A DNA stretch of 63,164 bases from an uncultured Lachnospiraceae bacterium (GTDB lineage: Bacteria; Bacillota; Clostridia; Lachnospirales; Lachnospiraceae), in NCBI GenBank assembly GCA_902801415.1, contig CADCIK010000011.1:1-63164 (forward strand). The letters are read 5' to 3'. Below are positions 35,600 to 45,377 of this stretch, one piece after another. Under the pieces are notes generated by a model that saw only the letters and a list, made by a program, of their open reading frames with translations, was not told where the DNA came from and made no database searches. Each line of letters starts with the position of its first letter. Position 1 is the first letter of the stretch. A program made the position numbers and the translations under genes.

Positions 35600-36694
35600 T
35601 TGAATAAGAACATTGCAGTGATCGCCGGCGACGGGATCGGACCGGAAATTGTGGCGCAGGCAAGGAAAGTGCTGGATAAGGTCTGTGAGAAGTACGGACA
35701 TACTTTCACTTACACAGACGTCCTCATGGGCGGATGTTCCATAGACGCGAACGGCGTGCCGCTCACGGATGAGACCATCCGGATCTGTAAAGAGAGCGAC
35801 GCAGTCCTCATGGGCTCCATCGGCGGAGACGCCGCCACTTCCCCCTGGTACAAGCTCGCTCCTGAGCTTCGCCCCGAGGCCGGCCTTTTAAAGCTCCGCA
35901 AATCTCTCAATCTCTATTGCAACTTAAGGCCCGCCTACCTGTTCAAGGAACTGGCTGATTCCTGTCCCCTCGCCGCCAAAGAGGGCGGAAGGAATTTCGA
36001 CCTGGTGATCTGCAGAGAGCTGACCGGCGGTCTGTATTTTGGCGACAGATATACGAAGGAGATCGACGGTGTGACGACCGCGGTCGACACAGCTGTCTAC
36101 AATGTCAACGAGATCCGCCGCATTGCGGTCAAGGCATTTGAGATCGCCATGAAGCGCGGAAAGAGAGTCTGCAGCGTCGACAAGGCGAATGTTCTGGACA
36201 CCTCCAGATTGTGGAGAAAGGTCGTCGCCGAAGTCTCACAGCATTATCCGGAAGTGGAGCTCTCCAATATGCTCGTCGATAACTGCGCTATGCAGCTGGT
36301 CAAGAATCCCGAGCAGTTCGACGTGATCGTGACCGGCAACATGTTCGGCGACATTCTTTCCGATGAGGCCAGTATGATCACGGGATCCATCGGAATGCTC
36401 TCATCCGCATCTCTCAGCGACGGAAGCTTCGGATTATACGAGCCCAGCCACGGCAGCGCGCCGGATATCGCAGGTCTCGGGATCGCGAACCCGATCGCGA
36501 CGATCCTGTCGGCAGCTATGATGCTCCGCTACAGTTTCGGACTTCTTGAAGAAGCAGATGCAGTAGAGAACGCCGTGAAAAAGACACTGGAAGACGGCTA
36601 CAGAAGTATTGACCTGATGCCCCGCGAAGGAGCGGAGGGCCTCACCAGCCAGAACTGTGAGGAACTCGGCGACCGGATCTGCGAGAGGATCTGA
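35600..36694 (+). CDS. leuB: 3-isopropylmalate dehydrogenase
   Basis: Oxidative decarboxylation in leucine synthesis. 364 residues. It has NIAVIAGDGIGPEIV at the start, the substrate arginines in LRKSLNLYCNLRPAYLF, the VDKANVLDTSRLW block, and the metal-site signature NMFGDILSDEASMITGSIGMLSSAS. TTG 35600 is taken as start because GGAGGT lies 6-7 bases before it; the in-frame ATG at 35585 is embedded in that SD. First gene of a branched-chain/serine block (ilvD 73 bp on). leuA, leuC and leuD are not in the window. Confidence 0.96.
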   Translation: MNKNIAVIAGDGIGPEIVAQARKVLDKVCEKYGHTFTYTDVLMGGCSIDANGVPLTDETIRICKESDAVLMGSIGGDAATSPWYKLAPELRPEAGLLKLRKSLNLYCNLRPAYLFKELADSCPLAAKEGGRNFDLVICRELTGGLYFGDRYTKEIDGVTTAVDTAVYNVNEIRRIAVKAFEIAMKRGKRVCSVDKANVLDTSRLWRKVVAEVSQHYPEVELSNMLVDNCAMQLVKNPEQFDVIVTGNMFGDILSDEASMITGSIGMLSSASLSDGSFGLYEPSHGSAPDIAGLGIANPIATILSAAMMLRYSFGLLEEADAVENAVKKTLEDGYRSIDLMPREGAEGLTSQNCEELGDRICERI

Positions 36695-36767
36695 TCCGCG
36701 GAATGCATGAAACTGCGTCAAAATAGCATATGACAAACAGACCTTGAAAGAAGGGAAGGTACATAAA

Positions 36768-38444
36768 ATGAAAAGTGATAGTGTTAAAAAGGGAATCCCC
36801 CAGGCTCCTCACAGAAGTCTCTTCAATGCTCTCGGCTACACCGAGGAGGAGAGAAGACGCCCTATGATCGGTATCGTCAGCTCCTACAATGAGATCGTTC
36901 CGGGACACATGAATCTGGATAAGATCACGGAAGCTGTAAGGATCGGCGTCGCGATGGCAGGCGGCATGCCTGTAGTATTTCCCGCGATCGCTGTCTGCGA
37001 CGGTATCGCGATGGGACATATCGGCATGAAGTATTCCCTGGTCACAAGAGACCTGATCGCGGACTCCACGGAGTGCATGGCCAAGGCGCACGGTTTTGAC
37101 GGCCTCGTCATGATCCCCAACTGCGACAAGAACGTTCCCGGCCTTCTGATGGCAGCGGCCCGCGTCAACGTCCCCACGATCTTCGTTTCCGGCGGCCCTA
37201 TGCTGGCCGGTCACATCGACGGAAGAAAGAGAAGCCTTTCCTCTATGTTTGAGGCGGTCGGTTCCGTAGCAGCCGGCAAGATGACACTGGATAAGCTGGC
37301 TGAGTACGAAGAGAAGGTTTGCCCCACATGCGGCTCCTGCTCCGGTATGTACACTGCCAACTCCATGAACTGCCTGACAGAGACCATCGGCATGGGTCTT
37401 CAGGGCAACGGCACGATCCCCGCTGTGTACAGCGCGAGGATCCGTCTGGCCAAGCACGCCGGCATGAAGATCATGGAACTGGTCGAGAAGAACATCCGCC
37501 CCAGAGATATCATGACCAAAGATGCTTTCATGAACGCCCTGACCATGGACATGGCGCTCGGATGCTCCACCAATACCATGCTGCACCTGCCCGCGATCGC
37601 GCACGAAGCAGGCGTAGAGCTGAACATGGAAATTGCCAACATGGTCTCCGACAGAACGCCCAACCTCTGCCATCTGGCACCTGCAGGCCCCACATATATG
37701 GAGGACCTCAATGAGGCCGGCGGCGTATACGCGGTCATGAACGAACTTGCCAAGAAGGACCTTCTGAACCTGGACGTTATGACAGTCTCCGGCAAGACAA
37801 TGCGTGAAAATATCGAAGGATGCTACAACACAGATCCTTCCGTGATCCGTCCCATCGAAGATCCCTATATGCCCAACGGCGGCATCGCTGTCCTCAAGGG
37901 CAACATCGCTCCCGACACCGGCATCGTCAAGAGAAGCGCCGTGCTTCCCGAGATGATGCAGCACGAAGGTCCCGCAAGAGTATTCGACTGTGAAGAAGAT
38001 GCGATCGCGGCGATCACCGGCGGAAAGATCGTCCCCGGCGATATCGTTGTCATCCGCTACGAAGGCCCCAAGGGCGGCCCCGGCATGAGAGAGATGCTCA
38101 ATCCCACATCCGCGATCGCGGGTATGGGCCTTGATTCCTCCGTCGCCCTGATCACAGACGGCAGATTCTCCGGCGCTTCCCGCGGCGCTTCGATCGGACA
38201 CGTTTCCCCTGAAGCAGCGGTCGGCGGCCCCATTGCCCTGATCCACGAAGGCGATATCATTTCCATCGATATCAACGCCAACAAGCTCAACGTCAAGGTA
38301 TCCGACGAAGAACTGGCACGCAGAAAAGCAGAGTGGAAGCCCCGCCAGCCCAAAGTCACGGATGGTTATCTGAAGAGATACGCGGCGCTTGTTACAAGCG
38401 GAAACCGCGGCGCGATCCTGGAGCTTCCCAAGGAGATGCAGTAA
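36768..38444 (+). CDS. ilvD: Dihydroxy-acid dehydratase
   Basis: Fe-S enzyme that forms the 2-keto acids of valine and isoleucine. 558 residues. Cluster and active-site cysteines lie in [27 protein letters not shown]; the C-terminal [24 protein letters not shown] is the family signature. ATG 36768 has GGGAAGG upstream; a TTG at 36744 is in frame but less likely. Located between leuB and ilvB in the same direction with short gaps. Confidence 0.98.
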   Translation: MKSDSVKKGIPQAPHRSLFNALGYTEEERRRPMIGIVSSYNEIVPGHMNLDKITEAVRIGVAMAGGMPVVFPAIAVCDGIAMGHIGMKYSLVTRDLIADSTECMAKAHGFDGLVMIPNCDKNVPGLLMAAARVNVPTIFVSGGPMLAGHIDGRKRSLSSMFEAVGSVAAGKMTLDKLAEYEEKVCPTCGSCSGMYTANSMNCLTETIGMGLQGNGTIPAVYSARIRLAKHAGMKIMELVEKNIRPRDIMTKDAFMNALTMDMALGCSTNTMLHLPAIAHEAGVELNMEIANMVSDRTPNLCHLAPAGPTYMEDLNEAGGVYAVMNELAKKDLLNLDVMTVSGKTMRENIEGCYNTDPSVIRPIEDPYMPNGGIAVLKGNIAPDTGIVKRSAVLPEMMQHEGPARVFDCEEDAIAAITGGKIVPGDIVVIRYEGPKGGPGMREMLNPTSAIAGMGLDSSVALITDGRFSGASRGASIGHVSPEAAVGGPIALIHEGDIISIDINANKLNVKVSDEELARRKAEWKPRQPKVTDGYLKRYAALVTSGNRGAILELPKEMQ

Positions 38445-38496
38445 TCCGTTTGCTTTTACATGACTACGCCAGATTGTAACCAGGGAGGAAAAGAAC

Positions 38497-40191
38497 ATGA
38501 AAATGACAGGTGCTGAGATCGTAGTTGCCTGCCTCGTCGAGCAGGGGGTAGATACGGTTTTCGGATATCCGGGAGGAGCGATCCTCAATGTCTATGACGC
38601 ATTATATAAACACAGAGACAAGATCACCCATTATCTTTCGTCCCACGAGCAGGGCGCTTCCCATATGGCGGACGGCTATGCGAGGGCAACCGGCAAAGTC
38701 GGCGTCTGCCTCGCGACGAGCGGCCCCGGCGCCACCAATCTCGTAACAGGTATCGCGACCGCGTATATGGACAGTGTTCCGCTTGTTGCGATCACCTGCA
38801 ACGTGACGCTGCCTCTCCTCGGAAAGGATTCCTTCCAGGAGGTCGATATTGCCGGCATTTCCATGCCGATCACCAAGCACGGCTACATTGTCAAGGATGT
38901 CAAGGATCTCGCGGCAACGATCCGCAAAGCTTTCCGGATCGCGACGACAGGAAGACCCGGACCGGTCCTTGTCGATATTCCCAAGGACGTGACAGGCGCC
39001 GTCACTGAATATGTCGCGGCATCCCCCTCTGCCAAAAGACTGAAGGGCGAGGGACGCCGTTACAGCGACTCCGATATCGACCGCGTGATCGAGATGATCA
39101 AGGCCTCCAAGCGCCCCTACCTCTATGTGGGCGGCGGCGCCGTGATCTCCGGATCCAGCGAAGAGCTGAAGACATTTGTCAATCTGATCGACGCCCCCGT
39201 CTGCGATACACTGATGGGAAAGGGCGCTTTTGACGGACACGATCCTCACTACACAGGCATGATCGGCATGCACGGCACCAAGACTTCCAATCTGGGAGTC
39301 AGCAAATGCGACCTTCTGATCGCGATGGGCGCCCGTTTCACGGACCGCGTGATCGGTAACCCCAACAAATTCGCGACCGGCGCCAAGATCATCCACATTG
39401 ATATCGATCCCGCTGAGATCAACAAGAATATCAAGGTGCATGAGTCTATCATCGGAAACCTCAAGGAAGTACTGCATGACCTCAACGCGAAGCTTGAGCA
39501 GCAGCACCACGACGAGTGGATGAATCAGATCGCCGAGATGAAGGCCAAGTACCCGCTTTTCTACAGCAAAGACAGGCTGACATGCCCTATGGTCATCGAA
39601 AAGCTCGACAAGCTCACAAAGGGCGACGCGATCATCGTCACAGATGTCGGACAGCACCAGATGTGGGCCGCGCAGTACTACACCTTCTCTAAGCCCCGCA
39701 CGCTGCTTACATCCGGCGGCCTGGGCACAATGGGATACGGACTCGGCGCCGCGATCGGCGCGAAAGTCGCATTCCCCAAGCGCCAGGTCATCAACATCGC
39801 AGGTGACGGATGCTTCCGCATGAATATGAATGAACTGGCCACCGCAAGCCGCTATAACATCCCGATCGTCGAAATAGTAATTGACAACCGGGTGCTCGGA
39901 ATGGTAAGACAGTGGCAGACTCTGTATTACGGCGAGCGCTACAGCGCGACCGTGATCGAGGACAAGGTGGACTACTGCAAAGTGGCGGAAGGTCTCGGCT
40001 GCATGGCGATCCGTATCACAGAGCCCTCTGAAGTAGAGCCCGCCCTGAAGAAAGCACTTTCATCCGGTGTACCCACTGTGATCGACGTCGTGATCGAGGA
40101 AGATGACAAGGTATTCCCTATGGTCTCACCCGGCGCCCCAATCGAGAAAGCGTTTGACGCTTCCGATCTCGAGGCAATGAGCCATAACTGA
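38497..40191 (+). CDS. ilvB: Acetolactate synthase, large (catalytic) subunit
   Basis: Thiamine-diphosphate enzyme at the start of valine, leucine and isoleucine synthesis. 564 residues. It has the catalytic Glu in SSHEQGASHMADGYAR (near residue 50), the FAD-domain region, and the ThDP motif beginning GDGCFRMNMNELATA and ending before IDNRVLGMVRQWQ. No ilvN (regulatory subunit) or ilvC follows. The next gene is serC. GGGAGGAAA upstream of the ATG. Confidence 0.97.
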   Translation: MKMTGAEIVVACLVEQGVDTVFGYPGGAILNVYDALYKHRDKITHYLSSHEQGASHMADGYARATGKVGVCLATSGPGATNLVTGIATAYMDSVPLVAITCNVTLPLLGKDSFQEVDIAGISMPITKHGYIVKDVKDLAATIRKAFRIATTGRPGPVLVDIPKDVTGAVTEYVAASPSAKRLKGEGRRYSDSDIDRVIEMIKASKRPYLYVGGGAVISGSSEELKTFVNLIDAPVCDTLMGKGAFDGHDPHYTGMIGMHGTKTSNLGVSKCDLLIAMGARFTDRVIGNPNKFATGAKIIHIDIDPAEINKNIKVHESIIGNLKEVLHDLNAKLEQQHHDEWMNQIAEMKAKYPLFYSKDRLTCPMVIEKLDKLTKGDAIIVTDVGQHQMWAAQYYTFSKPRTLLTSGGLGTMGYGLGAAIGAKVAFPKRQVINIAGDGCFRMNMNELATASRYNIPIVEIVIDNRVLGMVRQWQTLYYGERYSATVIEDKVDYCKVAEGLGCMAIRITEPSEVEPALKKALSSGVPTVIDVVIEEDDKVFPMVSPGAPIEKAFDASDLEAMSHN

Positions 40192-40236
40192 TACCGGATA
40201 AGAAATACAACTACCAGTCAGAACAAGGAGGAAAGA

Positions 40237-41177
40237 ATGGCAAGAGTTTATAACTTTTCGGCCGGCCCCGCAGTGCTGCCGATCGAAGTTCTTAAGGAAG
40301 CACAGGAAGAAATGCTGGATTACCGCGGATGCGGTATGTCCGTAATGGAAATGAGTCACCGCGGCAAGGTTTTTGACGGCATCATCAAAGAGGCCGAGAA
40401 GGATCTCCGCGAGATCATGAATATTCCGGACAACTATAAAGTTCTGTTTCTGCAGGGCGGTGCACACCAGCAGTTCTCAGCGGTTCCCATGAACATGACA
40501 AGAAACGGCAAGGCAGCCCCGAGGATGCGGATTACGTATACATCTGCGAGAACAATACGATCTACGGGACCAAGTTCTGGGAACTCCCCAATACCAAGGG
40601 TCATGAACTGGTCGCCGACGTATCGTCCTGTTTTCTGTCTGAGCCCGTCGACGTGACCAAATACGGCGTGATCTACGGCGGCGTACAGAAGAATGTAGGC
40701 CCTGCGGGCGTCGTCATCGCGATCATCCGCGAAGACCTGATCACAGACGATGTTTTGCCCTGCACGCCCACAATGCTCAAGTGGAAGACGCAGGCTGACA
40801 ACGACTCCCTGTACAACACACCGCCGGCATACGGAATCTATATCTGCGGCAAGGTCTTTAAGTGGATCAAGGCACAGGGCGGACTTACAGCCATGAAAGC
40901 GGCGCTTCTGTACGATTATCTGGACAACAACAAGCTCTTTAAGGGCACAGTCGTGAAGAAAGACCGTTCCATTATGAACGTTCCTTTCATCATCGGCGAC
41001 AAGGAGCTGGAAGCGCAGTTTATCAAAGAAGCTGCCGAGAACGGACTTGTAAGCCTTAAGGGTCACAGATCCGTCGGCGGTATGCGCGCCAGCATCTATA
41101 ACGCTATGCCTTATGAAGGCGTAGAAGCCCTCGTGGCATTTATGAAAAAATTTGAAGAGGAACACACGGAGAAATAA
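40237..41177 (+). pseudogene. serC: Phosphoserine aminotransferase, disrupted by an internal deletion with frame change
   Basis: The N-terminal part ([15 protein letters not shown] to about residue 94, NMTRNGKA) and the C-terminal part (from [15 protein letters not shown] on) are both clear SerC. At about 40516-40520 the frame changes, and roughly 40-45 residues that SerC normally has between these blocks (including the GSWA-type segment) are absent. Downstream the PLP-lysine region [12 protein letters not shown] is intact. A second, in-frame shortfall of about 6 residues lies near 40894-40900 ([16 protein letters not shown]). SD AAGGAGG and start are fine. If real, the serine pathway is broken while serA next door is intact; an assembly error is at least as likely. 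Confidence 0.85.
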
Positions 41178-41178
41178 A

Positions 41179-42345
41179 ATGACTTATAAATTTGCATGCC
41201 TGAACAGCATTTCCCCTATCGGACTTAAGAATTTCACCAACAAATACGAGCAGGTCAGCGATCCCTCGGAAGCAAACGGACTTCTGGTCAGAAGTGCCTC
41301 TCTGCACGACATGGAGTTTTCCGATTCTCTCTATGCGATCGCAAGAGCCGGCGCAGGTGTCAACAACATTCCTCTGAAGAAATGCGCTGAGAAGGGCATC
41401 GTTGTATTCAATACGCCCGGCGCCAATGCAAACGGCGTAAAAGAGCTCGTCTTTGCCGGCATGCTTCTCGCAGCAAGAGATATCGTGGGCGGCGTCGACT
41501 GGGTGCGCGACAACTGCGGCAATGAGAATATCGCCAAGACCGCGGAGAAGGAGAAGAAGAAATTCGCGGGGACTGAGCTGCAGGGCAAAAAGCTCGGAAT
41601 CATAGGCCTCGGCGCGATCGGTGTTATCGTAGCCAACGCGGCCGTCAGCCTGGGCATGGATGTATACGGATATGATCCTTATGTTTCTGTAGATTCCGCA
41701 TGGCACCTGAGCCGCAAGATCACCCATGTTCTCAATGTCGAAGATATTTATAAGAACTGTGATTTCATCACGATCCATGTGCCGCTTCTGGACTCCACCA
41801 AACACATGATCGGCAAAAAAGCTATATCCATGATGAAGAAGGGTGTCATCCTGATCAACATGGCAAGAGACCAGCTTTTCGATGAGGAGGCAGTAGTCGC
41901 GGCGATCGAGGCCGGAAAGGTGCGCAGATACGTATCTGATTTCCCCAATTCCACGGTGGCGGGCAGAAAGGGCTGCATCACAACTCCTCACCTCGGCGCT
42001 TCCACAGAGGAATCCGAGATCAACTGCGCCAAGATGGCCGTTGACGAGCTCAAGGACTATCTGGAAAACGGCAATATCAAGAACAGCGTGAACTATCCGA
42101 GCTGCGATATGGGCGTCTGCACGGCAGGCGGCCGTGTCGGCATCTTCCACAAGAACCAGCCCAGCATGATCACACAGTTCACACAGATCCTCGGTGCTTC
42201 CGACGTCAACATCGCCGGAATGGCGAACAAATCCCTCAAGGAAGTCGCCTACACACTGATCGACTTTGACAGCCCGGCTGACAAGGAGCTGATCGAGAAG
42301 CTCGGCCAGGTCAACGGTGTTTACAGAGTCAGGACCATCAAATAA
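41179..42345 (+). CDS. serA: D-3-phosphoglycerate dehydrogenase
   Basis: First step of serine synthesis. 388 residues, the short form. It has a substrate-binding region with RAGAGVNNIPLKKC, NAD loop LGIIGLGAIGVIVAN, the catalytic Arg/Glu/His set (NMARDQLFDEEAV; PHLGASTEESE), and a C-terminal ACT domain (about 318-388) that normally binds serine. It starts 1 base after the serC stop with GGAG upstream, so it is translationally close to serC. DUF1015 follows 15 bp later. This serC-serA-DUF1015 order is typical of Clostridia. Confidence 0.96.
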   Translation: MTYKFACLNSISPIGLKNFTNKYEQVSDPSEANGLLVRSASLHDMEFSDSLYAIARAGAGVNNIPLKKCAEKGIVVFNTPGANANGVKELVFAGMLLAARDIVGGVDWVRDNCGNENIAKTAEKEKKKFAGTELQGKKLGIIGLGAIGVIVANAAVSLGMDVYGYDPYVSVDSAWHLSRKITHVLNVEDIYKNCDFITIHVPLLDSTKHMIGKKAISMMKKGVILINMARDQLFDEEAVVAAIEAGKVRRYVSDFPNSTVAGRKGCITTPHLGASTEESEINCAKMAVDELKDYLENGNIKNSVNYPSCDMGVCTAGGRVGIFHKNQPSMITQFTQILGASDVNIAGMANKSLKEVAYTLIDFDSPADKELIEKLGQVNGVYRVRTIK

Positions 42346-42360
42346 CAAGGAGTTTTCTCT

Positions 42361-43602
42361 ATGGCAGAAATCAGGGCATTTGCAGCTTTCCGTCCCGCCG
42401 AGGGAATGGAAGACAAGATCGCGGCATTGCCATATGACGTATTTAACAGAGAAGAAGCAAAGCGGGTTGTAAGATCCAACCCGCTTTCTTTTCTTGCAAT
42501 TGACAGGGCGGAGACTCAGTTTCCCGATACTGTGAGCACCTATGACGACCGCGTCTATCAGAAAGCCAGGGACATGCTGGATGAGGCGATCGAAAACGGC
42601 AGCTTTGTACAGGACCCCGCGCCTTGCTATTACCTCTATGAGCAGACCATGAACGGACGCTCCCAGACAGGGATCGTCGCCTGCTCATCCATCGACGACT
42701 ATCTGAGCGGTGTGATCAAAAAACACGAGAACACCCGCGTCACAAAGGAGCTCGACAGGATCCGCCACGTGGATACCTGCAACGCGCAGACGGGGCCGAT
42801 CTTTCTCTGCTACAGAAACGACGCTGTACTGGATTCGCTGATGGCCCGCTGCAGGCTTAACGCTCCCGCGTGCGACTTTGTTTCCGACGGCAATATCCGA
42901 AACCGCGTCTGGGTCATTAATGATCAGGCAGATCTTGAGACGATCCACAGCGCCTTTCAGAAAATGGACAGGATCTACATCGCGGACGGCCATCACCGGT
43001 GCGCGTCAGCTGTCAAGGTCGGTTTAAAGAGAAGAGAAGAGAATCCCGGATATACAGGAGAGGAGGAGTTCAACTTCTTCCTCTGCGTCCTGTTTCCGCA
43101 GGACCAGCTGATGGTCATGGATTACAACCGTGTCGTCAGTGATCTGTGCGGAAGGACCCCGCAGGAATTTCTGGACGCCCTTCGCCCGATCTTCGAGATC
43201 CGCTGCTGCGGAAAAGAACCGGTCAGGCCCGCGCGAAAAGGTGAATTCGGATTATATCTGTGTGACGGAAACTGGTATCGTCTAGAGCTGCGGGAAGAGC
43301 CTGACGGCAGTGATCCGGTAGCCGCGCTGGATGTTTCAATCCTGCAGGACAGAGTGCTGACTCCCATCCTTAAGATCGGCGATCCCAAGGAGGATCCCAG
43401 GATCGACTTTATCGGCGGGATCAGGGGCCTTAAGGAGCTGGAGAGACGAGTGGACAGCGGCAGCATGGCGGCAGCTTTTTCCATGTATCCCACTTCGCTG
43501 GATGAACTCTTTGCCGTAGCGGACGCGGGAGAACTGATGCCTCCCAAATCCACATGGTTTGAACCCAAACTTCTGAGCGGACTATTTATTCACAGGCTTT
43601 GA
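42361..43602 (+). CDS. DUF1015 domain-containing protein
   Basis: 413 residues covering the full DUF1015 length. Recognisable blocks are AFAAFRP, ALPYDVFNREEAKR, the central KHENTRVTKELDR, and YIADGHHRCASAVK, which has the look of a nucleotide or metal site. The family is widely linked to serA/serC and was suggested to act as a serine kinase-like (SbnI/SerK) enzyme. The role here is inferred from that relationship and from its place at the end of the serine block. Confidence 0.9.
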   Translation: MAEIRAFAAFRPAEGMEDKIAALPYDVFNREEAKRVVRSNPLSFLAIDRAETQFPDTVSTYDDRVYQKARDMLDEAIENGSFVQDPAPCYYLYEQTMNGRSQTGIVACSSIDDYLSGVIKKHENTRVTKELDRIRHVDTCNAQTGPIFLCYRNDAVLDSLMARCRLNAPACDFVSDGNIRNRVWVINDQADLETIHSAFQKMDRIYIADGHHRCASAVKVGLKRREENPGYTGEEEFNFFLCVLFPQDQLMVMDYNRVVSDLCGRTPQEFLDALRPIFEIRCCGKEPVRPARKGEFGLYLCDGNWYRLELREEPDGSDPVAALDVSILQDRVLTPILKIGDPKEDPRIDFIGGIRGLKELERRVDSGSMAAAFSMYPTSLDELFAVADAGELMPPKSTWFEPKLLSGLFIHRL

Positions 43603-43636
43603 CCCGCCGCCGCGGCGCTTATTTAAGAAAAACCGC

Positions 43637-43665
43637 TTGCATTCACCCGTTAAAGTCTATATAAT
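43637..43665 (+). promoter_or_regulatory. Promoter for tRNA-Thr
   Basis: -35 TTGCAT (43637-43642), exactly 17 bp, perfect -10 TATAAT (43660-43665). Start expected near 43672, 34 bases before the mature tRNA. Confidence 0.85.
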
Positions 43666-43683
43666 ACATAAGACGCTTAATTC

Positions 43684-43701
43684 GCCGTCTGCTCAGACGG
43701 C
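43684..43701 (+). other. Hairpin in the 5' leader of the tRNA-Thr precursor
   Basis: GCCGTCT/AGACGGC, 7 pairs with a 4-base loop, ending 4 bases before the tRNA 5' end. Possibly it protects or positions the precursor for RNase P. Confidence 0.5.
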
Positions 43702-43705
43702 ACAT

Positions 43706-43778
43706 GCTGGAATAGCGCAGTCGGTAGCGCAACTGATTCGTAATCAGTAGGTCGAGGGTTCGAGTCCCTTTTCCAGCT
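43706..43778 (+). tRNA. tRNA-Thr (anticodon CGT)
   Basis: Complete cloverleaf: 7-bp acceptor (43706-43712 with 43771-43777), GCGC D-stem, anticodon stem ACTGA/TCAGT with loop TTCGTAA (anticodon CGT, reads ACG), T-arm with TTCGAGT, and discriminator T. CCA is not encoded. It is the only RNA gene I find in the window. Confidence 0.96.
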
Positions 43779-43786
43779 TTATGTGG

Positions 43787-43822
43787 AAGCGCGGGGGACC
43801 AGACGGTTTTCCGCGCTTTTTG
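43787..43822 (+). terminator. Intrinsic terminator after tRNA-Thr
   Basis: 8-pair GC-rich stem (43787-43794 with 43811-43818), 16-base loop, then T-rich TTTTTGTTT. The tRNA is therefore a single-gene unit between DUF1015 and argH. Confidence 0.82.
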
Positions 43823-43912
43823 TTTACAGTATTACTTTCCGGCATTTGCGGCCTGACCGCCCAGACGGCGCAGGAACCGCGATCCGGCAGATTCAATCAC
43901 GGAGGTTTTCAA

Positions 43913-45319
43913 ATGGCACAGCTTTGGGGCGGCCGATTCACCAAACAGACCGATGAAGCCGTGAAGGCTTTTAACGATTCCATCGGATTCGACAAGCGCT
44001 TGTACAGAGAGGATATCACCGGCAGTATCGCGCACGCGCAGATGCTCGGCGCGCAGAGTATCATCTCTTCTGATGAAGCCGGTCAGATCATCGAGGGACT
44101 GAAAGGGATCCTCGCGGATGTAGAGGACGGGTCCCTTGCGATCACGAACGAGTACGAGGACATCCACAGCTTTGTGGAAGCCAATCTGATCGACCGGATC
44201 GGCGACGCGGGCAAGAAGCTCCACACCGGCAGGAGCCGCAACGACCAGGTTGCGCTCGATATGAAACTATATACAAGGCGCAAGACCATGGAGATCCGCC
44301 GGCATGTATCCGGCCTTCTCACAACGCTCCTCAGCCTGATGGAGGAGAACACCGACACTTATATGCCCGGTTTCACCCATCTGCAGAAGGCACAGCCCAC
44401 GACACTGGCCCATCACCTCGGCGCGTATTTTGAAATGTTCAAGAGAGACGCGGGAAGACTGGACGACTGTCTTGTCCGCATGAATTATTGTCCACTCGGA
44501 TCCGGCGCTCTCGCGGGAACGACCTATCCCCTGGACCGATCCATGACGGCTTCCCTGCTCGGATTTACCGGTCCGACCCTGAACAGTATGGATTCTGTAT
44601 CGGACAGAGACTATCTGATCGAGCTCATGTCCGCGCTTTCACTGATCATGATGCACCTGAGCCGCTTCAGCGAGGAGCTCATCACATGGAACTCCAACGA
44701 ATACCGGTTCGTGGAGATGGACGACGCCTTCTCAACCGGAAGCAGCATCATGCCGCAGAAGAAGAATCCGGACATCTGTGAACTGGTCCGCGGCAAGACC
44801 GGACGTGTATACGGCGACCTAATGTCGCTCCTCACGACTATGAAGGGACTTCCGCTTGCCTACAATAAGGACATGCAGGAAGACAAGGAGCCGGCCTTCG
44901 ACGCCATTGACACCGCCGAGGCGTGCATCTCCCTTTTCTCCGAAATGCTCTCCACCATCACTTTCCGCAAAGAAGTGATGCGCCTCAGCGCAGTCAGGGG
45001 ATTCACAAATGCGACGGACGCCGCCGATTATCTCGTCGTAAAGGGCGTTCCTTTCCGCGACGCGCACGGGATCATAGGAAGACTGGTACTGCACTGCATT
45101 GATGAGAACAAGAGCATTGATGAGATGAGCCTCGATGAGCTGAAGGCGTTCAGCCCGGCTTTTGAAGAGGATCTCTACGACGCGGTCTCCCTGAAGACCT
45201 GCGTGGAAAAGCGTCTCACACTCGGCGCCCCCGGCCCCTATATCATGAAACGGGTCATCGCGGAGGAGAAAGAGTGGCTCAGCAGCTGGAACAGCCGCAT
45301 CGCGGATGAAATCGCCTGA
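43913..45319 (+). CDS. argH: Argininosuccinate lyase
   Basis: Last step of arginine synthesis: argininosuccinate to arginine and fumarate. 468 residues. It has MAQLWGGRF at the start, the [13 protein letters not shown] motif, [13 protein letters not shown], and the fumarase/aspartase signature [11 protein letters not shown] with the catalytic Ser. ATG 43913 has GGAGG 9 bases upstream; an upstream in-frame start at 43781 overlaps the tRNA terminator and is not credible. No argG in the window. Confidence 0.97.
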   Translation: MAQLWGGRFTKQTDEAVKAFNDSIGFDKRLYREDITGSIAHAQMLGAQSIISSDEAGQIIEGLKGILADVEDGSLAITNEYEDIHSFVEANLIDRIGDAGKKLHTGRSRNDQVALDMKLYTRRKTMEIRRHVSGLLTTLLSLMEENTDTYMPGFTHLQKAQPTTLAHHLGAYFEMFKRDAGRLDDCLVRMNYCPLGSGALAGTTYPLDRSMTASLLGFTGPTLNSMDSVSDRDYLIELMSALSLIMMHLSRFSEELITWNSNEYRFVEMDDAFSTGSSIMPQKKNPDICELVRGKTGRVYGDLMSLLTTMKGLPLAYNKDMQEDKEPAFDAIDTAEACISLFSEMLSTITFRKEVMRLSAVRGFTNATDAADYLVVKGVPFRDAHGIIGRLVLHCIDENKSIDEMSLDELKAFSPAFEEDLYDAVSLKTCVEKRLTLGAPGPYIMKRVIAEEKEWLSSWNSRIADEIA

Positions 45320-45377
45320 TCTATATAGTAATAAACGGTATCTCAGCGCAAAGCGCTTCGAAATGGAGGAAATGATC

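Noticed and set aside
40653-41177. C-terminal serC part as a separate gene
   Set aside because: It has no SD at its GTG and aligns as the direct continuation of the upstream SerC half, so it is a fragment of one broken gene.
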